The notes: a model not told the origin generated them from the sequence alone. 6,254 nt of DNA from Oscillospiraceae bacterium (GCA_031281115.1 JAITFV010000044.1:1-6254), one strand, 5' to 3'; numbered from the stretch's first letter, positions 1 to 6,146 are shown. A program made the numbers and translations.

Positions 1-3000
1 CGCAGCGTGTTTATCCGTTGGTCCTGCACCGCGAAAGCCGCTTCGTCAACCGCGCTTAAACTTACTCTCGCATCAGGAACAACGCGCCCCTGTAAATCTC
101 GCGCCGTTACCGTAACCGAGGCGGTTTCGGCGGGTCTGTAGCTGTCTTTGTCGGTGGAAATTTCTATGATAATTTCGCGTTCGCTGCTGTCGAAAAAGTA
201 TTGATTTATTGCGAGCGGGAAAACGTGCCGCCCGTTAAAGTACGCGCCGCTTATATTAACATTCGGGATATAATCGGCGGTCATCATATGGCTGAAAGCA
301 GGCGCGCTTTCAATACCGCTTGTGATTATTTCCGAACCGCTCACAACGTAAAAAATCCGCGCGTCTTCGGGAATGGAATCTACAGGCTCGCCGTTATTTT
401 CAAGCACGAACTGAAGCTCTTGATTCTCGGTGAAGTTCCGCTCTGCAACTAAGTTATAATTATGAACCGAGGTATCGCCCCACCAACCCCAACGGTTGCG
501 GTCGTATAAATATACAGTTTCCGCCACACGTTCGCCGCGTGTGTCAAACCATTCAAGTTCAAGGGAATACCAACTGCCTTCGATATGAACAGGCAGGTTC
601 GCGAACGCGCCTGTACCGTTCACGGTATTAACCGTATATGTACCGACTGTTTCTTCACGGTTTTCGTATCTGTAACTTGTGATATTTCGCTTTTGAATGA
701 AGTCGTAATAACTTCCTGTTTCGATTTGCTCCGTCCAACTGCGGTTCAGAGTGGCTGTAACCGTAACGTCAGCCGCCGCACCGCGAAGTATATCGGTGAA
801 TCTGCCCGGTGCCTCCCAATACCAGCCTCCCCAACCCCAGCGCCAATTGTTGAAATTTACGCCGTAGTAGGAGGTGTTGTCCGTGTGTTCCTGCGGCACA
901 AAGCTCGTCGGGTCAACTAAGGAAGTTGTGATGTTTAAGGTTCCGGTGTCAGAATCGTAGTCCGTTTCAAGCATAACGTCACGGAACAACCCCCAAATCA
1001 TTCCTGTCTTTCGCTGATATTCGTTCTCAATCCCCGAAAGCGAGAACACCGGATAAAGCGATAAGGGACGCCAGGTGTCGCGGTATTCATTTGTAAAAAG
1101 CAGCGATGTTTCAACGTAACCTGCCTCATTCGTGACGAGCGCGGTTTCCTGCTCGACAGCTTCCCAGCTGTAAACTGTGAAATCCAAATCCTTAGCGGGC
1201 GTACCCTCGAAGAAGCTCGCGGAAAGGCTGACATCCACAGGATTGATATGCGGCAGCCAAGCGTAAAAAGGCACGTCTATATCGAAAACATACGATGGTT
1301 TTACGTAGTCGCGGATTGTAATGCGTTTGCGCGCCATTATTTCATCGCCCGTCATGAGCGAAATCGCATACCACCATGACTCTGCATTGTTTTGCAGGTT
1401 TATGACCGCCGTGAACGTGCCGTCTGCGGCAAGGGTTATAGGAATCGGGCGGTTCTCGGTTTCCTCGCCTGCTTGCAGATATAAATCAGCAGGCATAGGT
1501 ATGCCGCGCTCACGCGGGATTACAACGCCCCAGACGAAAATCTCGTCCGTGGTTTTGTAGGTTTCGCGGTCTGTATAAAGGTGCAGAAAATAATTCTCCT
1601 CGGGTGTGCGTTCGGTGCGGGCGCGGATGTCGAACAAATCAACAAACGGCAAATGCCCGACGCTTTCAATGCTGAGAACGCTGCGACCGCTTGTTTCGGC
1701 GGAAACTTCAACCCGCGCAATGCCGTTTGCGTCCGTTCGCGCAGGAACGCTTACATCCCCGCCAAACTGCACTTCGGCAGACAGGGGAAGCCTTGTCGCG
1801 GTGTCATTAATAAAGAATATGCTTTCATTCGGCAGGCTCGAAGCGTAAACAGAAACAGAATTAATCTGAATCAGTTTCTGCGCGCTGTATGCCGTGCCGT
1901 CTAATTCAGTTTCGACAGTTGCCAAGTAATATCCCTCTGCTAAATTATCGGGCAGTAAAATATACGACGGCCGCCAGCCCCATGACCGGCTTTTGTCGTC
2001 CTCGGCGCGGAGAAGCTGAACGGCGGAAGAGTAGACGTTCGTCAGATTTTCGGTGCTTATGATTAAATCACGCTGCCAAGAAGAACCTTGTATGAAATTG
2101 TCAAGGGCTGCGCGGTAAGACGCTGTATCCCCGAATTCAAAAAGCTCAACTTCATACGTGAGGCTTCCGAGCGGCTGGGAGCAGTAAATTTCGAGAACTA
2201 CAGGGTCACCCGGTATAAATGTTTCGGAAATTTTACCGCCTGCGCGGAAGAAGTTGGAATCCCACTCTTGATAGGTTCTGAAACTGAACGTCAAGTCTTG
2301 GGCGAGCTCAAAACCGTCAGCTGACGGCAGCCCTGCTTTTATATGTACTGTATAAACCGTGTTTTCTGCCAATTTTGAATCGGGAACGAATACTACAGTG
2401 TTCCTGAACCGCTCGAAACGCCCGGATACCTCGGGTTCTATGCTGAAATAATTCTGCATAATTGCGGGATTAACCTCTGCCGAGAAGTTAATTTCAATAC
2501 CGGTGTTAACCGGTACGTGCTCGCCCTCGTTGCCGGGCAAAGTATGATTAATTTTGAAAACTGGAGCAGTCTGAAAAGCCCAGCGGCGTTCAACTTCGCC
2601 GTCATCGTCAAGAAGCGCGAGACGGACTATACTGTCCTCGGGCAAAGTCTCCGAAACAATGAGTTGAAACTCATTACCGCTGATTTCCACTACTTCAAAG
2701 TTCAGCGCCGGCTCTAAAGTGAGCAGGGGCTTCAGGCGGGCAGCTGTGATTATTTCGGCTGTAGTTATGCGGAAAGCAGAATCAGTTTCAATTACTCTGC
2801 CTGTGGTTTTCTCCGCGGTTACAGACGTGAGAAGAGAGGAAATATCGAGAACGCGGTTCACGTTTGTTTCATCAACAATAACGCTGACAGCTTCGCCGCC
2901 GGGTGCGGAGAACTCACCGTCGAGCTTAGGTTTAAGCTCATTGTCGATACCGAGCATATGTATAAAAAGCACAATTCCGGCGCAGACAATTATGAAACCG

Positions 3001-3068
3001 CCAAACACCGAGCCGTAAAAAAGCGGCTTCCTTTTAAAATTCTCGAGAAAATTTTTAAAAAAACTCAT
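1..3068 (-). CDS. Bacterial alpha-2-macroglobulin family protein, membrane-anchored (C-terminus cut by window edge)
   Basis: I translated this frame codon by codon; it stays open from ATG at 3068 to the left edge (1022 residues, no stop). Members of this family are large protease-trapping or structural proteins on the outside of the inner or cytoplasmic membrane. Residues 1-15 are basic (K5, K12, R13, K14) and 16-39 form one hydrophobic segment, so it should be a type II anchored protein; C29 is not in a lipobox. Residues about 100-265 look like two Ig-like macroglobulin or Big_5 domains, the second ending FSFRT at 261-265. The MG2 hallmark YTDRETYKTTDEIF is at 498-511. The segment from 971 reads STDKDSYRPAET, followed by VSLSAVDEAAFAVQDQ at 1002-1017, the conserved end of the bait-region domain. 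The thioester domain (CxEQ in canonical members) would lie further left, so trapping ability cannot be judged. The start is supported by GGAGG 7 nt upstream. It follows the amidase after 2 nt, as a coupled operon partner. Family assignment is firm; the protease target is unknown. Confidence 0.93.
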   Translation of the reverse strand, partial: MSFFKNFLENFKRKPLFYGSVFGGFIIVCAGIVLFIHMLGIDNELKPKLDGEFSAPGGEAVSVIVDETNVNRVLDISSLLTSVTAEKTTGRVIETDSAFRITTAEIITAARLKPLLTLEPALNFEVVEISGNEFQLIVSETLPEDSIVRLALLDDDGEVERRWAFQTAPVFKINHTLPGNEGEHVPVNTGIEINFSAEVNPAIMQNYFSIEPEVSGRFERFRNTVVFVPDSKLAENTVYTVHIKAGLPSADGFELAQDLTFSFRTYQEWDSNFFRAGGKISETFIPGDPVVLEIYCSQPLGSLTYEVELFEFGDTASYRAALDNFIQGSSWQRDLIISTENLTNVYSSAVQLLRAEDDKSRSWGWRPSYILLPDNLAEGYYLATVETELDGTAYSAQKLIQINSVSVYASSLPNESIFFINDTATRLPLSAEVQFGGDVSVPARTDANGIARVEVSAETSGRSVLSIESVGHLPFVDLFDIRARTERTPEENYFLHLYTDRETYKTTDEIFVWGVVIPRERGIPMPADLYLQAGEETENRPIPITLAADGTFTAVINLQNNAESWWYAISLMTGDEIMARKRITIRDYVKPSYVFDIDVPFYAWLPHINPVDVSLSASFFEGTPAKDLDFTVYSWEAVEQETALVTNEAGYVETSLLFTNEYRDTWRPLSLYPVFSLSGIENEYQRKTGMIWGLFRDVMLETDYDSDTGTLNITTSLVDPTSFVPQEHTDNTSYYGVNFNNWRWGWGGWYWEAPGRFTDILRGAAADVTVTATLNRSWTEQIETGSYYDFIQKRNITSYRYENREETVGTYTVNTVNGTGAFANLPVHIEGSWYSLELEWFDTRGERVAETVYLYDRNRWGWWGDTSVHNYNLVAERNFTENQELQFVLENNGEPVDSIPEDARIFYVVSGSEIITSGIESAPAFSHMMTADYIPNVNISGAYFNGRHVFPLAINQYFFDSSEREIIIEISTDKDSYRPAETASVTVTARDLQGRVVPDARVSLSAVDEAAFAVQDQRINTL

Positions 3069-3070
3069 GT

Positions 3071-4786
3071 CTATTCCTCCGTGTGTAAGGAACGCATTAA
3101 AGCGTTCCGATTTTTTACAGAACGGATAAATCCGCTCGGCAGCCATAGTAAAATCCCGCACAGCATAACACTTGATATAAAAAGTATGTACTTGAAGAGC
3201 GCATCCTCCATACTGCTTGCTTCGGGTCGTATCTGCAATAAAACAGGGACAGCGTCTTCAATTTCATAAATCATCGGCGGCGGCGGGAAAGGCGCGAATG
3301 TATGAATTACCTCGGGGTCCTCGGCGACCATGAGATTTTTTATATACTGTTCAATTGACATTCCGAGCGATAAACCGAGTCGGTCAAGGTAGGGGATATT
3401 AAGCATAAGCTCGTATTCCGCAGGATTGCACAAAAAGCCCATCTCAAACAGCATTGAGGGGCCTCCCGTGTACCGCGCCATAGCGAAGTTCCGCCGTCTG
3501 TGCCAGGGCAGCGGAGCGTGTGGCGTAAAGCCGCTCACCATATAGTTAATCAGCTCAATCATCTCGTCGGCGGCGCGCTCGGATATATCAAGCGTGTAAT
3601 ACATCAGCGGGCCGGACAGATTCGCGAAGTTAGACGAAAGCGGCGCAGAGTTTGCGTGGACACTGACGACTATGTCGGGTTGAAGCGCGAAGTATTCAAC
3701 CCTGTCCATAATTTGCACGAACTCGTTAGTGTCACGAATGAGAATAACCTGCATACCGAGCCCGAGCAGATAATCGCGCGCTGTCTGCGCTACATAGAGG
3801 TTGAAGTCTTTCTCCATAGAACCGAATTCCCCCGGAGGGCCAAGCGCGCCGGGGTCTGCGCCGCCGTGACCGGCGTCAAGCAGTATAAATGCATCTGACA
3901 GCAGAACCGGCGGGAAGCGGAAATCTATATTCATTTTACCGTCATTGAATCCGACTATATACCCTACGGGGACGCGCTCAAACTCAATTTCGTAAATAAT
4001 CGCATCAGGCGACGTTTGCACACTTTTGCTTATTTCGATTATATAAGGCGCACCTGTGCTTAAATCGCTCAGGTCGCCGTCGGCGTATATAATAAGAATC
4101 GCTTTATTGTCGTCAAAAATGATTTCATAGAGCGGGTTTTCGGTAACGTCAAAACTGACGGAAACATTGTTCCCCCTCATGAATATTTCCCCGCCGGAAA
4201 CAACCGTGCGAAGCGTTCGCCCGAGCTGGAATACATGGCTCTTGAACATAGCCGTGCCGTCTGCAAGTATATAATATTCGCCGCGCTCACCGATAATTCT
4301 GAACGTTGTTCCGCTCATTAAAGGCGTCTTTGCGTGTAGGTCGTCATCGAAATAAGCAAAGCGCGGAATATAATCACCTTCAACCGAGCCGAAGATTTCC
4401 ACAGGGAAGTAAAAAGTTTCAGGCGGGAGCCACGGTTCGGGCGTTTCCCGCGTGATTACAAGGGTTTCAATATTTTCGCCGTTTCGGATTATAAACGTAT
4501 TTTCACCGATTTCAAGTTCGGCGTAATAAGTGAAGAAGCCGTCCGGCGTTCTGTTTATTTCCTCGCTGTTAATGAAGAGCCTGTGCCGCGTGTCCGAATC
4601 GCCGAGAAAGCTCATACGGGAAGAAGTTGTAATGCGGCTGTTCTCGTTCGGGTGAGTTATAAGCAGTTCATATTGATTGTCATAGAAAATCCGGCTTCTC
4701 GCGAAATCGCTGACCGCACCCGCTGAAAAGCCTGACGAAAAAATTATAAGTATTAATAAAACTATAAGCTTTTTCATAGATTTCAT
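3071..4786 (-). CDS. N-acetylmuramoyl-L-alanine amidase (Amidase_3), signal peptide plus C-terminal membrane anchor
   Basis: This zinc enzyme cleaves the bond between N-acetylmuramic acid and L-alanine of the peptide stem, outside the membrane. With ATG at 4786 the product is 571 residues. Residues 1-24 are a signal peptide (MKSMKK, hydrophobic core, likely cleavage after SAGA). About 35-112 looks like an Ig-type beta domain, and 120-295 is beta-rich with a possible SH3-like stretch near 155-185. The amidase domain is about 298-485 and has the complete site: H307 (LLDAGHGG), E325 (MEKDFNL) and H377 (SVHANS) as zinc ligands, and E448 (LFEMGFLCNP) as catalytic glutamate. A linker with FPPPP leads to a membrane helix at 531-549 and a basic cytoplasmic tail. 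A TTG start at 4852 would add 22 residues, but it lies inside the preceding terminator and its codons span the promoter, so I reject it. ATG at 4777 is a possible alternative start. Neither ATG has a Shine-Dalgarno sequence. Family certain; N-terminal domain names tentative. Confidence 0.93.
   Translation of the reverse strand: MKSMKKLIVLLILIIFSSGFSAGAVSDFARSRIFYDNQYELLITHPNENSRITTSSRMSFLGDSDTRHRLFINSEEINRTPDGFFTYYAELEIGENTFIIRNGENIETLVITRETPEPWLPPETFYFPVEIFGSVEGDYIPRFAYFDDDLHAKTPLMSGTTFRIIGERGEYYILADGTAMFKSHVFQLGRTLRTVVSGGEIFMRGNNVSVSFDVTENPLYEIIFDDNKAILIIYADGDLSDLSTGAPYIIEISKSVQTSPDAIIYEIEFERVPVGYIVGFNDGKMNIDFRFPPVLLSDAFILLDAGHGGADPGALGPPGEFGSMEKDFNLYVAQTARDYLLGLGMQVILIRDTNEFVQIMDRVEYFALQPDIVVSVHANSAPLSSNFANLSGPLMYYTLDISERAADEMIELINYMVSGFTPHAPLPWHRRRNFAMARYTGGPSMLFEMGFLCNPAEYELMLNIPYLDRLGLSLGMSIEQYIKNLMVAEDPEVIHTFAPFPPPPMIYEIEDAVPVLLQIRPEASSMEDALFKYILFISSVMLCGILLWLPSGFIRSVKNRNALMRSLHTEE
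3076..3080 (-). promoter_or_regulatory. Shine-Dalgarno of the alpha-2-macroglobulin gene, inside the end of the amidase gene
   Basis: GGAGG on the minus strand lies 7 nt before the ATG at 3068. It is built from the last two sense codons of the amidase (GAG GAA before TAG). The amidase stop codon sits between this site and the next start, which favours translational coupling by terminating ribosomes. No promoter or terminator is visible between the two genes. Confidence 0.85.
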
Positions 4787-4821
4787 AATTATAGTATAAC
4801 AAAAAAAGAGTGAATTATCAA
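4787..4821 (-). promoter_or_regulatory. Sigma-A type promoter of the amidase/alpha-2-macroglobulin operon, nearly leaderless
   Basis: On the minus strand, TTGATA (4821-4816) and TATACT (4798-4793) are separated by exactly 17 bp, close to the housekeeping consensus. The usual start point 7 nt after the -10 is 4786, the first base of the amidase ATG. A shifted -10, TATAAT at 4793-4788, would place the start near 4781, just before the second ATG at 4777. Either way there is no room for a ribosome binding site. Confidence 0.75.
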
Positions 4822-4825
4822 CAGG

Positions 4826-4858
4826 AAAAAAGCCCCGACTATAAAAAACCAAGGCTTT
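4826..4858 (-). terminator. Intrinsic terminator after the 67-residue membrane peptide gene
   Basis: Read on the minus strand, AAAGCC (4858-4853) pairs with GGCTTT (4834-4829) across an 18-nt loop, and the T-run continues to 4826. It begins 7 nt after the stop codon of the small gene and ends 4 nt before the -35 box of the amidase promoter. The stem is only 6 bp and the loop long, so termination may be partial. Confidence 0.55.
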
Positions 4859-4865
4859 CGCTTAT

Positions 4866-5069
4866 TTACATTCTCTTCCTCACTGATAAGAACACGCCCG
4901 CAGCGGCAACTGCCGCAATACCCACGAAGGTAGCGATTGGCGCTATGCCGGCTTCAGAGCCGGTTTTTTCTTCGGCTTGCGGGACATCTTCAGCAGCCGC
5001 GCTCAAAGCGAAAACACTGAACATAATAACACAAACCATTAAAATTGCAAAATGCTTTCTCACCATCAT
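4866..5069 (-). CDS. Small exported membrane peptide, 67 residues, family not recognised
   Basis: This is a hypothetical protein with a clear topology. Residues 1-26 form a signal peptide with a cleavage site after SAAA. Residues 27-41 are a short acidic segment (DVPQAEEKTGSEAG). About 42-63 is a Gly/Ala/Val-rich membrane helix, and the protein ends RKRM. After processing it would be about 41 residues with only some 15 outside the membrane. The shape recalls sortase-anchored proteins, but there is no LPxTG-type motif before the helix, so membrane retention is more likely. AAGGGG at 5080-5075 lies 5 nt before ATG 5069 and 8 nt before ATG 5066; both starts are possible and differ by one residue. 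It has its own promoter, a palindrome over that promoter and its own terminator, so it is probably a separately controlled single-gene unit. Export, control signals and spacing argue that it is real; function is unknown. Confidence 0.8.
   Translation of the reverse strand: MMVRKHFAILMVCVIMFSVFALSAAAEDVPQAEEKTGSEAGIAPIATFVGIAAVAAAGVFLSVRKRM
4948..4969 (+). terminator. Terminator-like hairpin on the plus strand, inside the small peptide gene
   Basis: The plus strand reads CCGGCT, loop TCAG, AGCCGG, then six T (4964-4969), a compact textbook intrinsic terminator form. It points against the direction of all genes seen here and lies in codons of the 67-residue peptide (around KTGSEAG). On the minus strand the hairpin is preceded by A's and has no T-tail, so it should act only on antisense transcripts. 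It could also be a chance product of the coding sequence. Confidence 0.4.
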
Positions 5070-5091
5070 TTTAACCCCTTACATCTACTAC

Positions 5092-5112
5092 ATGTTGTAT
5101 AGTATACAACAT
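5092..5112. promoter_or_regulatory. 21-bp perfect palindrome, likely repressor operator
   Basis: ATGTTGTATA (5092-5101) and TATACAACAT (5103-5112) are exact inverted copies around one central G at 5102. The dyad covers the -10 box and predicted start site of the small peptide gene, the classic position for a repressor that blocks RNA polymerase. Size and symmetry fit a dimeric helix-turn-helix regulator. No regulator gene is in the window and I cannot name the family. Confidence 0.7.
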
Positions 5113-5129
5113 TTCGGGGCTAAATGCAA
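5094..5129 (-). promoter_or_regulatory. Promoter of the 67-residue peptide gene
   Basis: On the minus strand TTGCAT (5129-5124) and TATACT (5106-5101) are 17 bp apart. The start point would fall near 5094 and give a leader of about 25 nt that contains the AAGGGG ribosome binding site. The -35 matches the consensus at its first three bases; the -10 is strong. The -10 and start point lie inside the palindrome at 5092-5112. Confidence 0.65.
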
Positions 5130-5154
5130 TAGGCAAAATGCACAATTATGCTTT

Positions 5155-6006
5155 TTATCCCTTCTTGAGGAAAAATGCGCCGCCTGTTGCGCCGCCGAAA
5201 ATCACGGCTACTGCAACTATAAGGAAAATGAGCAGAGGGCTTGTTTTGCCTGCGTTTCCGCTCGTTTGTGCGGGAGCGGGCGGAGGCGCGTCTTCGTTTT
5301 GTGGGGCGGGGGCGGGAGGAGGAGGCGCGTCATCATTTTGCGGGGGGGCAGGCTCATCGTCTTCCGCACCGGGCTGATTGTCTGTTACGGGTTGTCCCGG
5401 TTCCGGTTCAGGCTCGGATTCCGGTTCGGGAGGCGGGGGCGGAGGAGCGGGAGCATCCGGAAAATCACCTGCCGGAGGAGGGGTTGCGCCTTCAAGCGAG
5501 CCGTATTCTGCAAGCACGTTACCGTTAACATCCGAGAGCAGAACACCTATTGCTTCGTAACCCCAGCCGCCTTGTATCCCGTAAACACCGATGTAGCTGA
5601 ATTCCGGGTCGAAAGGAACATCGGGAAGGTCTATTCCGTGCGTAAAGAATATGGTTATTATGCCTGTGTTGCCGCTTATAATAGTACCTATATCGAAGCG
5701 GGCGGGAATTTGGGTGGCTGTCTGCCCTCTTGCCATTGCCGCAGTAGAGTTTAACGCATCATTTTCCGTGTCACCGAATCTGTTATAATGGACATCGGTG
5801 TATCTTACTCTGAAACCTGTGGTGCTGTCGGCTTCAATTTCGATTAAAAGCGCGTATTGATGTCCGACGATTAAGCCGGCTTCCTCGGTATCAAGCAGCA
5901 CACTGCGGAAGTCACCGTCGATGTTCTGCACATCAATAGCAGCACCTGCTGTTATTGCCGTGAGCGAAACAACGATTAAAACAATAAGTAATTTTATAAA
6001 TTTCAT
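5155..6006 (-). CDS. Surface protein: signal peptide, beta-rich domain, Pro/Glu-rich stalk, C-terminal membrane anchor
   Basis: This is a 283-residue protein of a family I do not recognise. Residues 1-23 are a signal peptide (MKFIKLL, hydrophobic core, cleavage near AGAA). Residues about 24-172 are a beta-strand-rich folded domain with the segments GHQYALLIEIEADSTTGFRV (49-68), GIITIFFTHG (115-124) and YIGVYGIQGGWGYEAIGVLL (138-157). They suggest a beta-sandwich, possibly carbohydrate-binding or adhesive, but no catalytic motif is visible. Residues 175-247 are a Pro/Glu/Ala/Asp-rich stalk, then a membrane helix at about 257-280 and the short tail KKG. There is no LPxTG. The layout is that of a protein whose head is held beyond the wall by a stiff stalk. 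AGGAGG at 6023-6018 supports the ATG at 6006, with a rather long 11-nt spacing. No terminator follows the stop, so some transcripts may read on into the small peptide gene 85 bp downstream. Topology is sure; function is unknown. Confidence 0.88.
   Translation of the reverse strand: MKFIKLLIVLIVVSLTAITAGAAIDVQNIDGDFRSVLLDTEEAGLIVGHQYALLIEIEADSTTGFRVRYTDVHYNRFGDTENDALNSTAAMARGQTATQIPARFDIGTIISGNTGIITIFFTHGIDLPDVPFDPEFSYIGVYGIQGGWGYEAIGVLLSDVNGNVLAEYGSLEGATPPPAGDFPDAPAPPPPPPEPESEPEPEPGQPVTDNQPGAEDDEPAPPQNDDAPPPPAPAPQNEDAPPPAPAQTSGNAGKTSPLLIFLIVAVAVIFGGATGGAFFLKKG
5282..5340. repeat. 39-bp tandem repeat in the stalk coding region
   Basis: Two 20-bp blocks (5282-5301 and 5321-5340) are 39 bp apart and differ at two positions. 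On the minus strand they encode the paired protein units PPQNDDAPPP and APQNEDAPPP, 13 residues apart. The period is a whole number of codons, so copy changes would lengthen or shorten the stalk without breaking the frame. Confidence 0.7.
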
Positions 6007-6037
6007 AGGTCAAAAAACCTCCTGATAAAAGTTAATA

Positions 6038-6066
6038 CTGTTATCCATTTAAGAAATGGATAACAG
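6038..6066. repeat. Inverted repeat 1 (13-bp perfect arms, 3-nt loop)
   Basis: CTGTTATCCATTT (6038-6050) and its exact complement AAATGGATAACAG (6054-6066) flank AAG. It is the first of four consecutive inverted repeats upstream of the surface protein gene. It would form a strong hairpin in RNA of either strand. There is no T-run after it on either strand, so it is not a standard terminator. It ends about 15 nt from the ribosome binding site of the surface protein gene, so it could also influence initiation. Confidence 0.9.
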
Positions 6067-6070
6067 GGTT

Positions 6071-6090
6071 CCGCGGCTTGCGAGCCGCGG
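6071..6090. repeat. Inverted repeat 2 (8-bp GC-rich arms, 4-nt loop)
   Basis: CCGCGGCT (6071-6078) and AGCCGCGG (6083-6090) flank TGCG. The arms are almost pure G+C, in contrast to the AT-rich arms of repeats 1 and 4. It starts 4 nt after repeat 1 and shares its last base with repeat 3. Confidence 0.9.
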
Positions 6091-6109
6091 GCGCTGTTGC
6101 AACAGCGCC
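6090..6109. repeat. Inverted repeat 3 (20-bp uninterrupted palindrome)
   Basis: GGCGCTGTTG and CAACAGCGCC are exact complements with no spacer. As RNA this would fold with a loop of about four bases; as DNA it is a possible dimer binding site. It abuts repeat 2 with no gap. Confidence 0.9.
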
Positions 6110-6114
6110 ATCCC

Positions 6115-6146
6115 TAAAATCCAATAAACCAGTTTATTGGATTTTA
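6115..6146. repeat. Inverted repeat 4 (15-bp perfect arms, 2-nt centre)
   Basis: TAAAATCCAATAAAC (6115-6129) and GTTTATTGGATTTTA (6132-6146) flank CA. It is the longest dyad of the four. Its right end overlaps by one base the candidate -10 box TATACT, so the dyad covers the expected start of transcription toward the surface protein gene. It could be an operator, or a hairpin if transcribed from further upstream. Confidence 0.9.

Noticed and set aside
201..3269. Several plus-strand open frames of 60-110 codons and two short minus-strand frames
   Set aside because: All overlap the continuous alpha-2-macroglobulin frame (or its join with the amidase gene) in another frame, and none has a recognisable motif or convincing start signal.
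3500..3898. 132-codon plus-strand frame
   Set aside because: It is antisense to the catalytic domain of the amidase, whose zinc ligands and catalytic glutamate are all intact in the true frame.
4787..4852. Longer amidase N-terminus from a TTG codon at 4852
   Set aside because: The extra 22 codons run through the terminator of the previous gene and the operon promoter, put residues before an otherwise normal signal peptide, and have no ribosome binding site.
4866..5069. Sortase-anchored peptide
   Set aside because: The C-terminal helix and basic tail fit, but there is no LPxTG or close variant before the helix.
5113..5154. Terminator after the surface protein gene
   Set aside because: Only a weak imperfect dyad (CATAATTGTG on the minus strand) and a direct repeat of GCATTT are present; no stem with a T-tail.
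4810..5754. 314-codon open frame on the plus strand
   Set aside because: It runs antisense to the small peptide and surface protein genes and owes its length to their biased codons. The translation is Arg/Gly/Cys-rich, low complexity and without domains.
6038..6146. Tandem intrinsic terminators
   Set aside because: Stems are strong, but no T-run follows any of them on either strand.
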